Shown here piece after piece: positions 21,852-34,522 of a stretch of 64,000 nt of DNA. The stretch comes from Bagarius yarrelli (taxonomy: Eukaryota; Chordata; Actinopteri; Siluriformes; Sisoridae), in assembly GCA_005784505.1 (NCBI GenBank), contig VCAZ01000014.1, positions 775,748 through 839,747 on the forward strand, in the 5' to 3' direction. Positions within the stretch are counted from its first letter, which is position 1, and each line of letters begins with the position of its first letter. The notes under the pieces were generated by a model. That model worked only from the letters and a program-made list of their open reading frames with translations, had not been told where the DNA came from and searched no databases. The position numbers and the translations under genes were made by a program.

Positions 21852-23841
21852 CTGATCAACATAGAAAGAAAGACAGTATTTATCCTTTTTATTCCCTACA
21901 TTGCATTTATTGATTAAGATGTTAAACTACTGACAGCAAGGTTGTAAATTCTAATCCCAGCACTGCAAAGCTGCCTTCTACATTTGGGCCTTTGCGCAAG
22001 GCCATTAACTCAGTTACTCAGCTGTATAAATGAGAAAAAATGTTTCCTTGGATCGAAAGCTGAAATTTAGTTATAAGTGGTAAGGCTCAACAGTGGCTGA
22101 AATTTAAACTCATTCCTTTCCACCGCTGCGTTTTTGCTCTTTCACAACTTCAAAGGTCCTTTCAATTTGAAACCCAGATTTCTATAGAGTTTGGGGTAGT
22201 TGTACTTAGGTGTTTAAGATGTTGATGTACTAATTGAAAGTTTATATCTTATGACCACCAGATTGCAAGTTTTGGGCTCTTAAGCAAGGTGCTTAACTGA
22301 AATTAGTTTCATTGCATATCCCATCTTAGAAACTTGGGGTCAGGGCGCAGCTATGATACAGAAGTCAGATATGATACAGCTATGATACAGCGCCCCTATA
22401 GCAGAAAGGAGTGGTTGACTTGCAGTGGTGGGGCTTCTTAGTCTAACATTCAACAACTCAGCACCTTGATCATTCAAGTCACCACTGCCCTTTTGTATGT
22501 GTATGTTTTTTTAAGGTCCTCCTCCCACCCATTCTTACTATGATACACTCTGGACCCACTAGAACACTAAAAATAAACATGCTAGCATGATTATGTAAGC
22601 CCCACAAAAACAACTGGAGGCTTAGCAGGTAAGAATAGCTTTAAGTAAATGTTATCCTCAGCAACCAGGTTTATTCTAACAAGCCACTTCAACATCATTA
22701 GGTGGAGGAATGCCGGACATGACTAGAGATATTTGCAGCTCAACCACAGTACATAAATTATGCTTTCTTTGAGAAAAAGCTGGAGAATAACTGAGTCTAC
22801 TTTTTCACTGATCTGGTGTGCAAGAGGAGCTTCACTAGCCTTTCTCTGGCTTGCTAGCAAGTTCCTTTGGCATTTGAAGCGATAGTATTTGACAGAATAT
22901 TTGCAAATTGGCCAGGATCAAAAAATGTTTTCATGATCTATAATTCCAGGACTGGTGGCAAGCTTTTATCTGTGAAAGGTGAATAATACATTGTCTCTTG
23001 GCCTCGAGCCGGTTATAATGAGCTGCTATGGATTAATGAGAGCAGACCTGAGGGTACTAATTACAGCATCTACCTTTAACCTTTCTGATTGCTTCGCCTA
23101 ACATCCTTCTTCCTCTCTACCGCTCTGTGTGGGGATTTCCTGCACTTTTGTAGTTAAAAAATGGTATTTATAATGTTTAAATCTCAGTAGTGATCCAGGT
23201 GGGGAAAGGGACTGGCATTTTGATATATTAATGAGGATTAGCCTAAGCCTAATTTACACCAGATAAAGGTTTGAGATATCTGACTCTTTTCTCCTGCTAG
23301 CCAGTAAGTTAGCATCATCAGGTGACAGATTGTGGCTTGGATTAATTATTATTTTAAAAATTGATACATTTTTGTAATTTGTTATGCTTAAAGCCGAATA
23401 CCTATCAAAACATCATAGGAAGCCATTAAACTGACATTCTTTTCTAAAATTTTTTTTGCTTGATAGGTGAACACATCTTTTTGTTAGGTTTTTGTATAGA
23501 AACATTGTGGAGTATTATTTATGCAAAAGTATATTATCCCCTAGACAAACAATTTGCAGTTAAAATAATACAGGTGCAAAAATAAAATAAGAAGAAGATT
23601 AAAATGGTGGACTGTTTTTAAGAGTTTTTAAGAGCTTGCCACGGTGTAATGTACCCACAGCATCACCATAGCAAGTTATAAAAATATTTACATCCAGTTT
23701 CATTTGGAGAGCCCGCCAACAACAAAATAACATTAGATACAGTAACATGGTACTTGTATAATATTTTAGGTTTTAATGGTGTACCATTTTTTGTGAATAA
23801 AGGAACTTTTAGCATAGTTGGTTATTCATAGACGTTTTAGA

Positions 23842-24146
23842 ACATTACATTTACAGAATTTGGCAGACGTCCTTATCCAGAAAGATTTACATTTATCTCT
23901 TTTATGCAACTAAACAATTGGTGGTTAAAGTCTTGCTTAGCGGCCCAGCAGTGGCAGCTTTGTGGTGCTTGGAATTGATGCCCTTATCCAGAGCGACTTG
24001 CATTTATCCTATTTATACAATTGAGCAATTGAGGGTTAAGGGCCTTGCTCAGGGCCCAGCAGTGGTGGCTTGGTGGAGCTGGAAATAGAACCCACAATCT
24101 TCGGGTTGGTAGTCCAGCACCTTAACCATGAGCCACCACTTCCCCT
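23842..24146 (-). mobile_element. Two SINE copies in minus orientation
   Basis: The tail block 'ttggcagacgtccttatcca' and head block 'aaccatgagccaccacttcc' are read in reverse. A second tail-like 'gatgcccttatccagagcga' near 23970 shows two head-to-tail copies. Confidence 0.8.
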
Positions 24147-24735
24147 TACATTTAAATCTATTTATCAATCCAGGTAGGATAAAATCTCATGTTCTAGGGT
24201 TACTATTAATTTGATATTTTTATAATGTACCATCTTTAATGAAAAATCCAATCCAATCCAATAGGGTATCTCTGTATTTTTAGAAAAGTAAACATACAGT
24301 TTTTCTAGAGACATGTTTACTGCTTTTTGGTGGTGAAAAAGTTCTGACATTTGTACGGAAACCAAAAACTCGAGATGAATGCAGGAAAAACTCCTTACCA
24401 ACACCAGAGACTGTGGGTCTTCCATTTTCTATATGAAAAATGTAATAGGCGAGCCAGCCAGGAATGTACGAAATCTAACCAGAAACCAAACAAGTTTTAC
24501 GCTACAAATTTGAAAGTTTTATTAAGATCCAAGAACCACTTTTTTAATCTAGATTTTTAGAAATGTGATTTCTTTACCGGTAAAATCGGTAACAGCATGC
24601 ACTGGCACTCACCAGAATCAGATAGTATCTAATCCCTGTCTGTGAGAGTGATGGTGCTGGTGTGCGAGTATGTGTATTCGGAAGCTATGATGGAGTGACG
24701 AAAAGAACCTTGACTGAATAAATCAGTGTGCGCGC

Positions 24736-24773
<38 letters not shown>

Positions 24774-25165
24774 AAGAGAGAGAAAGAGAAAGAGAGAGAG
24801 AGAGATGACAGATTGATGGGGAGATGCTTGGACTTTGAGATTAAAGAAGCCTTGGTGCTGTCTGCATCAGGAATTTCTCATTACGTTTCTCCTTGAACCT
24901 GTCCGACTCCTGTTGGCCCTCGACTCACTAAATCACGCTGTTAGAGCTGCAGGTGCGAGCATGATTCTCCGCCCTCATGCTACGCTTTCCCTACTAATCT
25001 CTCTAAAAACTATTTTTTACAAACTTTCGATACATTCCAGCATGAGGAAGCAGTTTCTCCATAAAAAAAATTACAAAAAACATGTATAAAATATAAAAGA
25101 TGCCCAGATGCAGATTCATAGCGCAGCTTGGAATCACTTTTTATTTGTATATTCGGTCTATTATA

Positions 25166-25325
25166 GGATGTGGCAGCTCAGTGGTTGGTGGACTGCTAAT
25201 CAGAAGATCTCAGATTAATTCCTAGCACCACCACTGAGCAAGGCCCCCTAACCCTCAACTTCTTAGTTGGATAAAAAGGTCCTTTTGGATAAGGTCGTCT
25301 GCCAAATACCGGAAGTGTAAATGTA
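25166..25325 (+). mobile_element. tRNA-derived SINE
   Basis: The head 'gtggcagctcagtggttggt', middle 'gagcaaggccccctaaccct' and tail 'ggataaggtcgtctgccaaa' are in order. Confidence 0.8.
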
Positions 25326-26330
25326 TTGGTCCAGTGTCCAAAAAATCCAGTGTCAGTTTTTGTGAAAATTAAAAGAGATTGTTTTATGTCCTATGCAGCT
25401 ACGCTACATCTACTTGCTTCTTGTTTTCTACCCATCGTTAGACACCCAGAGATGTCCTTCAAAGATAAGGTTCAGACCCTGTGAGGACACCAAGTCATCT
25501 ATAGATGAACCAGCTTCAGTTAGATTGAGCTTTAACATTGAAACAGAAGATGCTATGGAGGAGTCGGTGCTGCATTAATCATGTATAAGCCGTTCAGGAG
25601 CTCCTGGTTTCAGACAGAACTTCAACTGATGGTATCTGACTATAGAATGGAGATTATTTATAATCACACTCTCCAGTGTTTGACGTTTATCATGGTTCAT
25701 AATCACAATCTCTGGTGTCACCCAAATGAGGATGGGTTCCCTCGAATCTAGTTGCTCTCAACGTTTCTTCTTCATACCATCCAAAGAAGTTTTTTCTTCT
25801 TCTTTGCTTAAGAAGCTACGCAAGATTTACATCAGATGGATTTTTTTTAGCATTACCTTTAATGGAAACGATATATAAAAATATTATATATATAAAAATA
25901 TTTTTTTATATATAATATATCGAGATAATTATAATAAAATTAAAATGATCAGCATTGGATAAGATTAAAATAAATTTTAGAAGGTTTTTTTTAAGGCTAA
26001 AACTTGTTGCAGTCTAAAGAAAATTAAAACTTTCTATCCTTAAATGGAGGTCATGTCTTTAGATTTTTGGGAACATAAAAAAGCCAAAATAAAAAGCTTG
26101 CTTTATTCTTCATTTTTCTTTATATCTTTTTTTTACAGCATAACAACATTTTGAGGAAGCAGAACAGGCGGCGGCGGCGGGAGCTTCGCTTTGTGCTGCG
26201 CGATCGATGCTGCTCAAAATATCAAGGACGAATTCCAGCTCTGCCATCGGCGTCAATAGGAATGCCGCACAAAGACATGTAGCTCGAGTGCTTCGGTTAC
26301 AGAGACGCGCTTAGAACAGAGAACACTCGT

Positions 26331-26900
26331 GAATCAGAGAGAGGTCAGAGAGCTGAATACTGAAAGACGGAGGACAAAGAGAAATGGAAAGTAGGAGGAG
26401 AGAGAGGACGAAAAAAGAAAGGAAGAAAGAGGAAAAAGGAGAGACAGTAAGAAGAAGAGAGAAAGCAAGAGAGAGAGAGAGAGAGAGAAAGAGAAATGAG
26501 AGATAGACTAAAAGAGAGAGGGAAAGAAATGAAGAACGAGAGAGAGAGAGATAAATGAGAAAGAGAAATGAGAGATAGACTAAAAGAGAAATAGAGAAAG
26601 AAATAAATGAAGAAAGAGAGAGATAATTGAGAGACAGATGAGAGAGAGATACAGAGAGACAGGGAAAGATAAAAGAAAGAAAAAGAGAGATTGACAAGAA
26701 GAGACAGAGAGCGATAGAGAGAGAGAGATAAAAGAGATAGACTGAAAGAGAAAAAGAGAGAAATAAAGAAAGAAAGAGAGAGAGCGAGAAAGAGGGATTA
26801 AGAGAAAAAAAGAGAATGAGAGTGATAGATGGTGAAAGAGGGAAAGAGAAAAAAGAAGAAGGGCAAAAAACAAATGGAGCAAAAAAAAAAAGAAAGAGTA
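26331..26900. repeat. 570-bp homopurine-rich tract
   Basis: Nearly all A/G on the plus strand, in blocks of (GA)n and 'gagagaaagagaaatgaga' units with rare interruptions. It is pyrimidine-rich in the robo2 transcript and ends about 45 bases from the Ig4b donor. Long mirror-like purine tracts can adopt triplex structures; this one is untested. Confidence 0.9.
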
Positions 26901-26946
26901 AACAGGCCACCAGGTCATCCCAGCTCCATCCTTCTACATCACTCAC

Positions 26947-27118
26947 CATCTGTAACTTCCAGTTGTGCTTTGGCGAGAATGCTGCCAGCGACCGTCAGTG
27001 CCTGGCAGATGTAGTAGCCACCATCTGCTCGCTGTACACTAGCGATGGTCAGGTCTCCGCTGGGTGAGACGGAGAAACGACTGGTGGGCTGTTGCGGCTG
27101 GTTGGGAAACAGCAGGTT
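26947..27118 (-). CDS. robo2: robo2 exon: second half of Ig4
   Basis: A 172-nt exon, acceptor 'tttttgcag' and donor 'gtgagt', entering in phase 0 and leaving in phase 1. It encodes NLLFPNQPQQPTSRFSVSPS, then GDLTIASVQRADGGYYICQA and LTVAGSILAKAQLEVTD. YYICQALTVAGSILAKAQLEVTD is almost invariant in vertebrate ROBO2. The usual Asp of the D-x-G-Y-Y-C signature is present as ADGGYYIC. The donor lies about 45 bases from a 570-bp homopurine/homopyrimidine tract in the downstream intron. Confidence 0.96.
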
Positions 27119-28678
27119 CTGCAAAAACAAACAACGAGAAGAAGAGTAGAGTCGTTAGCTGAGCGGGGTTTCCTGTGGAGGTGAAGCTGATGGAGTCCTG
27201 AGCGAGAATACCATCAGCGTTGTTCCGACCTCAAAGCAAGCTACAAGCATAAGCACCATTCAGAAGAGTTACGAAAAAAGGGGTGGAGTTTGCAAAAACG
27301 ATCTATTGATCATTACAAATTACACAAAAGGGGCGGGTTTTCAAGAACTATTAAGTATTAAGAAGCTACACAAAAGTTACACAAAAGGGGCGGAGTTAGC
27401 AAAATCTATTAATTGAACAGTCACGATAGTCAAAGACAGAGTTTGCAAAAACTGAACTATTAATTATAAGGTAGCTACATATAACATAAGAGTTATGCAG
27501 TTTAGAGTGGAGAAGTTTGCGAAAAGCTAAGTACGAACTTAACACAAAATAGGGCAAATAAACTTCATTTATAATTATAAGTTGGATATACGCTTTATAT
27601 AAAGGGGCGGAGTCTGTGAAAATTCTTGATTATTAATTATTAAAAGTACACAAAAGGGGTGGAGTTTTTTAATTAATTTGCGGCTACACAAGAGTTTGCA
27701 AAAACACTCAATTATTAATCATTAAGAAGCTACACGAAGGTTAAGCAAAAAAGGGGCGGAGATTGCAAAAATTCCTAATTATTAAGCAGCTACACAAAGT
27801 TACTTAAAGAGGCCTGAGAGTTATTGAAAAGGGGCGGAGTTTAAAAAAACTTTTAACTATTATTTAAAAGGCAGCTACACAAGAGTTATCCAATGGGGTT
27901 GAGTTTGCAAAGTGATTAAAAAGCTATGCAAAAGTTTGCAAAAAAAGCTACACAAATGTTATGTAATGAAAAAGGGGTGGAGTTTGCAATTATACAGGAA
28001 CTTATGCATAATTTCAGGTCCAGTTCAGAAACTTACTTAATATTATTCCAGCAATTAGTTAACAATCCGTCTAATAAAAATCATAAACTGGTCCTTCATG
28101 CAATAAACTGCGTCTCTAGGTTCATAACCAAAATAAACAGGTAAAGAAGAGGTCATTCGATGCTAATTCACTTTCTCTGAACTTTTTGTTGCTAATTTGC
28201 AGAATAATAAACAAGCTTTGCTAATAGACGCTCGTCCCATATTTACCCAATATTTCCATCCAATTTTATTTTAGCTCTCAATCTCGACAATTGTAGCAAA
28301 ATAAGCTGCTTTTATTTTATATCTAATGACTTTAATGCAACAAATTATGAGTGTATATCTGTATGTATGTGTGTGTGTGTGTGTGTGTTTCCTTGAATTA
28401 GGAGTGTAAGCGAATTGCTTCTTTCTGCAGTAATTACTTAATTATTCATGTCTTATTAAATTATGAGCATGTGTACATACTGGCGGAGTATAATTTACTT
28501 AATTTATTCAGAAAAAGATCAAGCAGAGAGAAAAATTCCCACCATTATGATCGGTTTGATAATTAGCACACGGAGGGTGGGGTCTTCATAATGGGAAATG
28601 TTAATTATTGTCACAAAGTACATAAATAACATCACAGTATATAAACGTGGTGGGTTAGAAGTAAAGGTTTTAACCCAC
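27119..28678 (-). other. robo2: robo2 intron inside Ig4
   Basis: A 1560-bp intron. About half is a degenerate minisatellite built on 'ggggcggagtttgcaaaa' (27278-27995). A (GT)n run lies at 28368-28388. The rest is AT-rich unique DNA. Confidence 0.85.
27278..27995 (+). repeat. Degenerate minisatellite with GC-box-like unit
   Basis: The anchor 'ggggyggagtttgcaaaa' recurs near 27280, 27330, 27387, 27604, 27656, 27754, 27832, 27896 and 27973. It is followed each time by 'tattaattattaagaagcta' and 'cacaaaa' blocks of variable length, giving units of roughly 50-100 bases. It lies in the intron between the two Ig4 exons. Confidence 0.8.
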
Positions 28679-28803
28679 CTGACTGCCTTCTTTCTGCCAG
28701 AAAACAGCAGGCTGAGGGTTTCCTTTGGTCTCACATGGGAACGTGGCTGTGCGACCCTGAGCCACGATCTGGTCCCGGGGTCGGATCACGAACTGCGGTG
28801 GTG
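28679..28803 (-). CDS. robo2: robo2 exon: first half of Ig4
   Basis: A 125-nt exon read as 'ccag|ca cca ccg cag ttc' with donor 'gtgggt'. It encodes (A)PPQFVIRPRDQIVAQGRT, then ATFPCETKGNPQPAVFWQKE and GSQ, ending in phase 0. This matches the ROBO2 stretch APPQFV-RPRDQIVAQGRTVTFPCETKGNPQPAVFWQKEGSQ. FPC holds the first Ig4 cysteine. Ig4 of Robo receptors contributes to dimerisation rather than ligand binding. I found the exon by reading the reverse complement; no long open frame marks it, because introns close in on both sides. Confidence 0.96.
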
Positions 28804-29047
28804 CTGGATTAAAAAAAAACAAAAACAAAAAAATACAGTGTGGTTACGAAGCTAAAAAAAACGTGACACGGTCAGAAATTACATGCAGCAGCGTTGTTGC
28901 CGTCAGAGTGGTTGCCAGTGCCGCTATAAAAACCCATTCATTCAGGAAGAGGAGGAGGCGGAGTCAGGATGAATAACGGAAGGTATCTGAGCTACCACGG
29001 GCTCGGGTACCTGAGGGTTAGTCATTACACTTGCTGCACTTTCTCAT

Positions 29048-29463
29048 ACACTATATTGCCAAAAGTATTGGAACACCTGCCAATCATAGATATGGATATC
29101 CTATTCCAGATGTTAGTTTCACTCTTCCTCCTATAAAAAACCTCCACTAATCTTTCCACCAGATGTTTATTCAGTTCCGATAGCATTAATGAGATCAGAC
29201 ACTAATGTTGAGGTTTGGAGATCTGGGGTTCAGTCGGGGTTCCAGTTCATCCCAAAGGTGTTCAGTTTAAAGGGGTTGAGTCAGAATCAGGACTCTGTAC
29301 AGGAAATGAAAGTTCTTCTTCTCCAAAACATCTAAAACACAGCATGTCTTTATGGAGATCCGAAGGATTTGCGTACAGGCACATTGTCCTGCTCGAACGG
29401 GGGTTCTGAGTCTATTCAATGCAGTGCTGGTAAGGTGTCCAAATACTTTTGACTAAAGTGTGA
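29048..29463 (+). mobile_element. Non-autonomous DNA transposon (MITE), family A
   Basis: It starts 'acactatattgccaaaagta' and ends '...aatacttttgactaaagtgt', imperfect terminal inverted repeats of about 25 bases. It shares internal blocks ('gatcagacactaatgttgag', 'gttccagttcatcccaaagg') with 59868-60310 and 62415-62793. No transposase coding remains. Confidence 0.8.
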
Positions 29464-31384
29464 GTGTAGAAGGAAAGCTGGCCTCTTTAGTGACCTTTTT
29501 TTCATCAACTTACTTTGTCACTTGTAACTGTTAGAGAAAAGAGTAAGTAAGATTTCTTCCTTTTTTAATAATTCATGTACACCGAACCATTTCTGCATGA
29601 TTGGCCACAGCGAAACCCACAGTGCTTTATGTTTAAATAATTTAACATCCACTCTACTACAGCTCAGTTTTTTTTTATTTTTTTTATTAAATCTACTAAG
29701 CTACCATGGATGTACCCATGAGGATGCCACCTTAAATATCAAACGCTAATTTGTCCTTAAAAGCTGTATAATTGGCCGCATCCGAAATCACACGCTACTT
29801 AAGTAGGTACTATGTTAGCGTTAGTGCGTTCTTTCAAACTGTTGGACTGTAAAAAGAATAACATTTATCCGTCATGCTGATTATCACTTAACCTTCTGAC
29901 GTCACAACAGTTTGAAATGGTAAAGTTAGATGATGTTATACAAGTGCAGTTTGAACCAAATTAACAATTCATCGGCATTTTAGATTACGAATCATGGGAT
30001 AGTAAATTGTCCATCATATGCATGAATATGAGGTAGAATAGAGGTGGAAGTTGGAGATAATTCGGATACCTTTTACATACTGTTTTTATAGAAGAAGAAG
30101 TGGTTTTATTTATATAGCGGCTTTCCATTGCATTTTTCACTTACTACATAGTAGGGAAGGATGTAGGACACAGCCCTAAACTCTCAGCCTCAGACGCCAT
30201 GCCTCTAAACCACTGGTAGAACAACTAATGCAAATGATCATATGGTACACAGAACTCAACATACTTCAAGGGTATTGGAACCCAATCTGATTGGTTGAAA
30301 TCTAGACGTGTGTGTCTGTGTTGTTTTTCAAAACAGTCTGCCAAGCCAGTGTGACCCTTTACTTCACCGACTATCGTATTAGCTGTGAGGGATAAGTGCT
30401 TATGTGGATCGGCTGGATTTTCCAAATGAAGTTCTTCTTCTCAAATACAAGCCAATGTCTCCATTCTTTACATCTCTCAGCACCAGAGAAAGCCCACCAC
30501 CCCTCCAGAACAGACTTTAACGAACCAATTATACCCTTCATTTCCCTTTACATCCACCTTAAAACAGCACCACGACCTGTCGCCAGTCCTCCAGACTTCC
30601 CTTAGACTCGTTTACTGTGCAAAGCGCTGCAGATGTCACGCTAATGAGAAGGTCAAGGTGTCAAGGAAGTTTGTTTCCTCCCCCATCTCTCTTCAAAGGC
30701 AGGAAATGGCAGCGGGAGTAACAGTGGAGATAAAGTATTATCGCCTGGCTGTCGTACTCCCTAATAGATCTGTGCTGTGTTGGCTTCAAACGTTCCAACG
30801 TAAATCCAAGTTTAACGGCCACCATGAAACATGCGTTTGCGCTTCCTCTCAGCAAATAATCAAACGGCAATAATTTAGAACTCATAGAAAAACTGCGGTT
30901 GATGCTGCAAATGAATGTGTGTAGGTAAGAGACCATCCAATTCACTTCAACAGATGGAGCAGCAATTACTTGTGGGCTGAAGTTACCCAAAGCTAAGATA
31001 CCTCCTACAGTGAACAGCATGGAGGCTGACAGTAAACAACACTGCCAATCTATCTTCATTTCTGAAGGAGCCTAAACACTGGCGGCCCAACTGCTGACAA
31101 ACAAAGGGTTCGACACGTACAGCTGATTTTCTCGCGGCGAGGTTGTACTTCTCTGGTGATACGTTTGGCCATTGTGGTGTATTTAATTAAACAAAACCAA
31201 AAACATCAAGAAAATTATTTTTTTGCCAAAATCTTGGACATTTTGGAAGACGCCATTACTTACTGGCCTATACATTTATCTCAAAACTGTCAAACCGCTA
31301 AGCAGTTGAGGTTTAAAGAAGTTTAGACTTGCTTAAGGGTCCAGCAGTGGTAGAACTTAACTGCCATGTCCTCTAAAGCCATTA

Positions 31385-31735
31385 TTGGGAAAGTGGTGGC
31401 TCAGTGGTTAAGATGTTAGACTGCTTATTAGAAGATCGGGGTTTAGTTCTCAGCAAGGCACCTGCCAAATAATGTAAATGTAAATATCTCTCATTAAAAA
31501 GGTAAAAAGCAGCTAAGCATAAAGATCAGGGAAAAAACAACTCGATCATTTTATTAGTCACAGTTCCTTTTGGGGGTTCTTCCTCATGATGTTTGGACTG
31601 ATCGGAAGATCAAGGGTTTAAATCCCAGCACCACCAAGCTTCCACTTCCGGGCCCCTTACCAAGGCCCTTAAACCTCAACTGCTCAGTTGGATAAATATT
31701 TCGCTGTGATGAAATTCCATAAATGTGAATGTGAA
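31385..31735 (+). mobile_element. Two partial tRNA-derived SINEs
   Basis: 31385-31485 has the head 'agtggtggctcagtggttaa'. 31600-31735 has 'cccagcaccaccaagcttcc' and 'cccttaaacctcaactgctc'. Tails are worn. Confidence 0.7.
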
Positions 31736-31910
31736 TCCAAGTCTAACCAAAGGAACTTATTACTAACGGATACTGGTTACATCAAACCACGTCAACAGGG
31801 GCAATAAAATCATTTCTACGGTTTCTACCATCAACAGCATTTCTATGTATCTTCAATCTGTCCATGTGAAGCATCATCAGCAGATCCTAGATCCCTTTAA
31901 CACGTTGATC

Positions 31911-32098
31911 TTTACATTAAGGCATTTGCCAGACACCTTTATCCAGAGCGACTTTCTTTTATTTCACCTATCCCATCTATATATGAGCATTTTAAGGGAC
32001 TTGCCCAGGGGCCCAGCAGTGACAACTTGATGGGGTTGGGAATCAAACTGAATACCTTCCAAAGCACAGTCCAACAATTTAACCACTAAGCGACCAGT
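31911..32098 (-). mobile_element. tRNA-derived SINE, minus orientation
   Basis: The reverse-oriented tail 'catttgccagacacctttat', 'gggcccagcagtgacaactt' and head 'aatttaaccactaagcgacc' are in order. Confidence 0.8.
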
Positions 32099-32650
32099 TT
32101 CTTTATCAATACACCGCTTCACAGGCACTTCAAACACACTACATGTTTAATGCCCTTCCTGCAAATGAGTTGATTCAGATTCGCCATTGAGTTGATGGTA
32201 TATGACTCCAACCAATTCAAAAAAATTGAATCTGATCAAATCTGATTAAAACACTTTTTTTATAAGTTTGGCTACACTTTCTAGATTCCTTTCCACTCAG
32301 CGGGAAGTAATTTGATGACTGGTTTCACTTTAAGTATTGGCTGTCTTTTGATTCACACTCATTAATAAGCAGAGCCTGTGCTGTTTCCTGAAAAAAGAAC
32401 TTCTCTTCGAGTCTCTATATCACATTTATGACAACCCACACCTGCACAACACATCCGAATAAAGCTACACAGCAGGAAATAACACATAAATCATGCTAAA
32501 GCTAAGATCAAGCGATCCTACTGTATGCATGATTATTTCATTTTATATTATTACATAAGAACGATTCAAAAATGTTATTATGCAAGTTCAGGATGAGGAC
32601 CTGCTACGATTAGATCATCGGCTTCATTAGTTACTTTCTAAATGACTCAT

Positions 32651-32815
32651 TTTACATTGATGGTATTTGGCAGACACTTTTATCCACAATGACTTTTATT
32701 TCGTATTTATATAACTGAGTAGTTAAGGATTAGGGGGCCTTGCTCAGGGGCCCGAGAGTGGTAGCTTGGTTGTGTTGGTTATAGAACTCACAATCTTTTA
32801 TTTAGGAGTCTCACT
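32651..32815 (-). mobile_element. tRNA-derived SINE, minus orientation, truncated
   Basis: The tail 'ggtatttggcagacactttt' and middle 'ccttgctcaggggcccgaga' are present. The tRNA-like head is lost near 32815. Confidence 0.75.
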
Positions 32816-33187
32816 TTTTGGCATTAAACAAAAAATTTGTTATTGCTAATCAAATATTAAGATAATGTCTTTGCAGGAAACACCAACACATTTTTGTTCT
32901 TTTATCCCACGTTTGTCTAGTACAAATTATTAATCAATCTTATATTAACTAGTTTCTGTCTTGCCCACTGTTTATGCTCAGTCAATTAGAAGCTGGTAGA
33001 CACCAATTCTCTCAGTCTTTTCCCCACTGTTAGCTTCTGATTGCCTGAACACACCCCATTCGGGTAATCAACAGTGGGTAGGTTAAGAAAAGTTGGAAAA
33101 TAAGCAGGACAAAGAAACTTGAGCAAAATGGGTTGCCAGTGCCTGACATTTTCTACAAATGTTGAAAACTACCCAGTAGCTGATTAA

Positions 33188-33385
33188 TGGGGAAGTTGTA
33201 GCGCAATGGTTAAGATGTTGGACTGCTAACTGTAGAATCAGGGTTCAATTCCCGGCACCACTAAGCTGCCACCGCTGGGCCCCTGATCAAGGCCCTTAAC
33301 CCCTAATTGCTCAGTTGTATGATATGAAAGAGATAAACGTAAGCCGGATAAGGACGTCTGCCAAATTCTGTAAATGTAACTGTAC
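33188..33385 (+). mobile_element. Nearly complete tRNA-derived SINE
   Basis: The head 'gtagcgcaatggttaagatg' with B-box-like 'gggttcaattcc' is followed by 'gctgggcccctgatcaaggc' and the tail 'ggataaggacgtctgccaaa'. It is one of the best-preserved copies and useful as a family reference. Confidence 0.85.
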
Positions 33386-34292
33386 ATGATTATTTTCCCA
33401 TACCATCACCGGAGACTCCTTCCAGAAACGTTGACTGAAACTACAACATATCCATAACTTTACTAGCATATATTATTAGCTATGATTTTAAGTCACATCT
33501 TCTGACCAATCAGAGTACAGAATTCAACAACGCGGTGGATTAAACAGATATAAAGGTTTAAAATAACCAAACTAGCTAGATTATAAAAGATTATGTCTAC
33601 TATAAACACTACTAATAATTCCAGAACCTGGATCCATGCAGTGGAAAAAGATTTACTAAGCAATGTTAGTTCTAGCATGGCTTCAGCTTCGATGCTGGAC
33701 GATCGGATTGATTAGTATTAATCCAGACCAGCATAGGAACCGGTTAGTAGTTTATAAGCAGGTTAGTACTGTAGATTAAGGAGAAATTTGGCGTTGGAGA
33801 TTCATGCAATGGAGTACCTTTAGGATGGGGACTTACCCACAGGGCGAACTGGAGACACGACAATGGTGGAGTGAAGAAAACCATAACACAGATAAAGACA
33901 CACAAAACAACAAGGAAGAAAATAAGAAACAAAATGGAAAAAGACGAGAACAAACCAAACGTTACAGCTGGGTGAAGTTTTCTCCTGGAGGACTCATGGG
34001 AAATTTTCAATCAGTGTAAAGAAATGGACGATTTTCTGGCGGTGAGTTTGATGTAAATTGAGCTTTCAGTGTAAGACAGTGTGTTTTTCTGTCTGTTGGG
34101 GAAACTCACACAAGAGTTTCGCTGGTTGAAGATCAAATTCGAGCTGCTTATCTACAGAACGAGCAGTCAGGGCATCTCAGAGAGCAGAAATGGCTTTGAC
34201 TTTGGCATTTAATCTGATAGAAAACCTGCTTTAGAACTAAAAAGTTATCACCCCTGGTAGTCTAGATAAAAACAGAAACTTTACAAATCCTC

Positions 34293-34522
34293 AGTGGTGG
34301 CAGTGGTGGGCTCAAATGGTTATGGTGCTTTTGGTTGGACCAGGAAGACCAGGGTTCAAGCCCCACCACTGCCTGTCTGCCACTGTTGGGTCCTTGCTCA
34401 AGACTCTCAACCCTTCCTGCTCCAGGGGCTCTGTATCATAGCTAACATTGCGCTCAGACACCAACCATCTAAGATGGGACATGCAAAGAAAGAATTACTC
34501 TGCTCTAAAAAATATATGTGAC
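34293..34522 (+). mobile_element. SINE with a second tail type
   Basis: A similar head and 'gttcaagccccaccactgcc' are followed by a different tail, 'ccaggggctctgtatcatag' to 'aaatatatgtgacaaatgaa'. This head with alternative tail is what I recall from catfish genomes. Related fragments lie at 22340-22440, 45015-45035, 51250-51320 and 56795-56882. Confidence 0.7.

Larger units (their letters stand above)
21852..26946 (-). other. robo2: robo2 intron between Ig4 and Ig5
   Basis: A 5095-bp intron. It carries SINE fragments (21930-22060, 22200-22440, 23842-24146 in minus orientation, 25166-25325), a (GT)n/(GA)n compound repeat (24727-24804), a dispersed-repeat-like stretch (25380-25830), a GC-rich unique segment with a CGG run (26145-26330) and a 570-bp purine tract (26331-26900). 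No additional exon fits between the two phase-matched neighbours. Confidence 0.8.

Noticed and set aside
26311..26949. 212-residue minus-strand open frame adjoining the Ig4b exon
   Set aside because: Translation of the purine tract as Leu/Ser/Phe repeats; the real exon begins at 27118 and ends at a clear donor at 26947.
33188..33385. tRNA gene
   Set aside because: The A/B-box-like head is part of a SINE repeated many times in the window and does not fold as an intact tRNA by eye.
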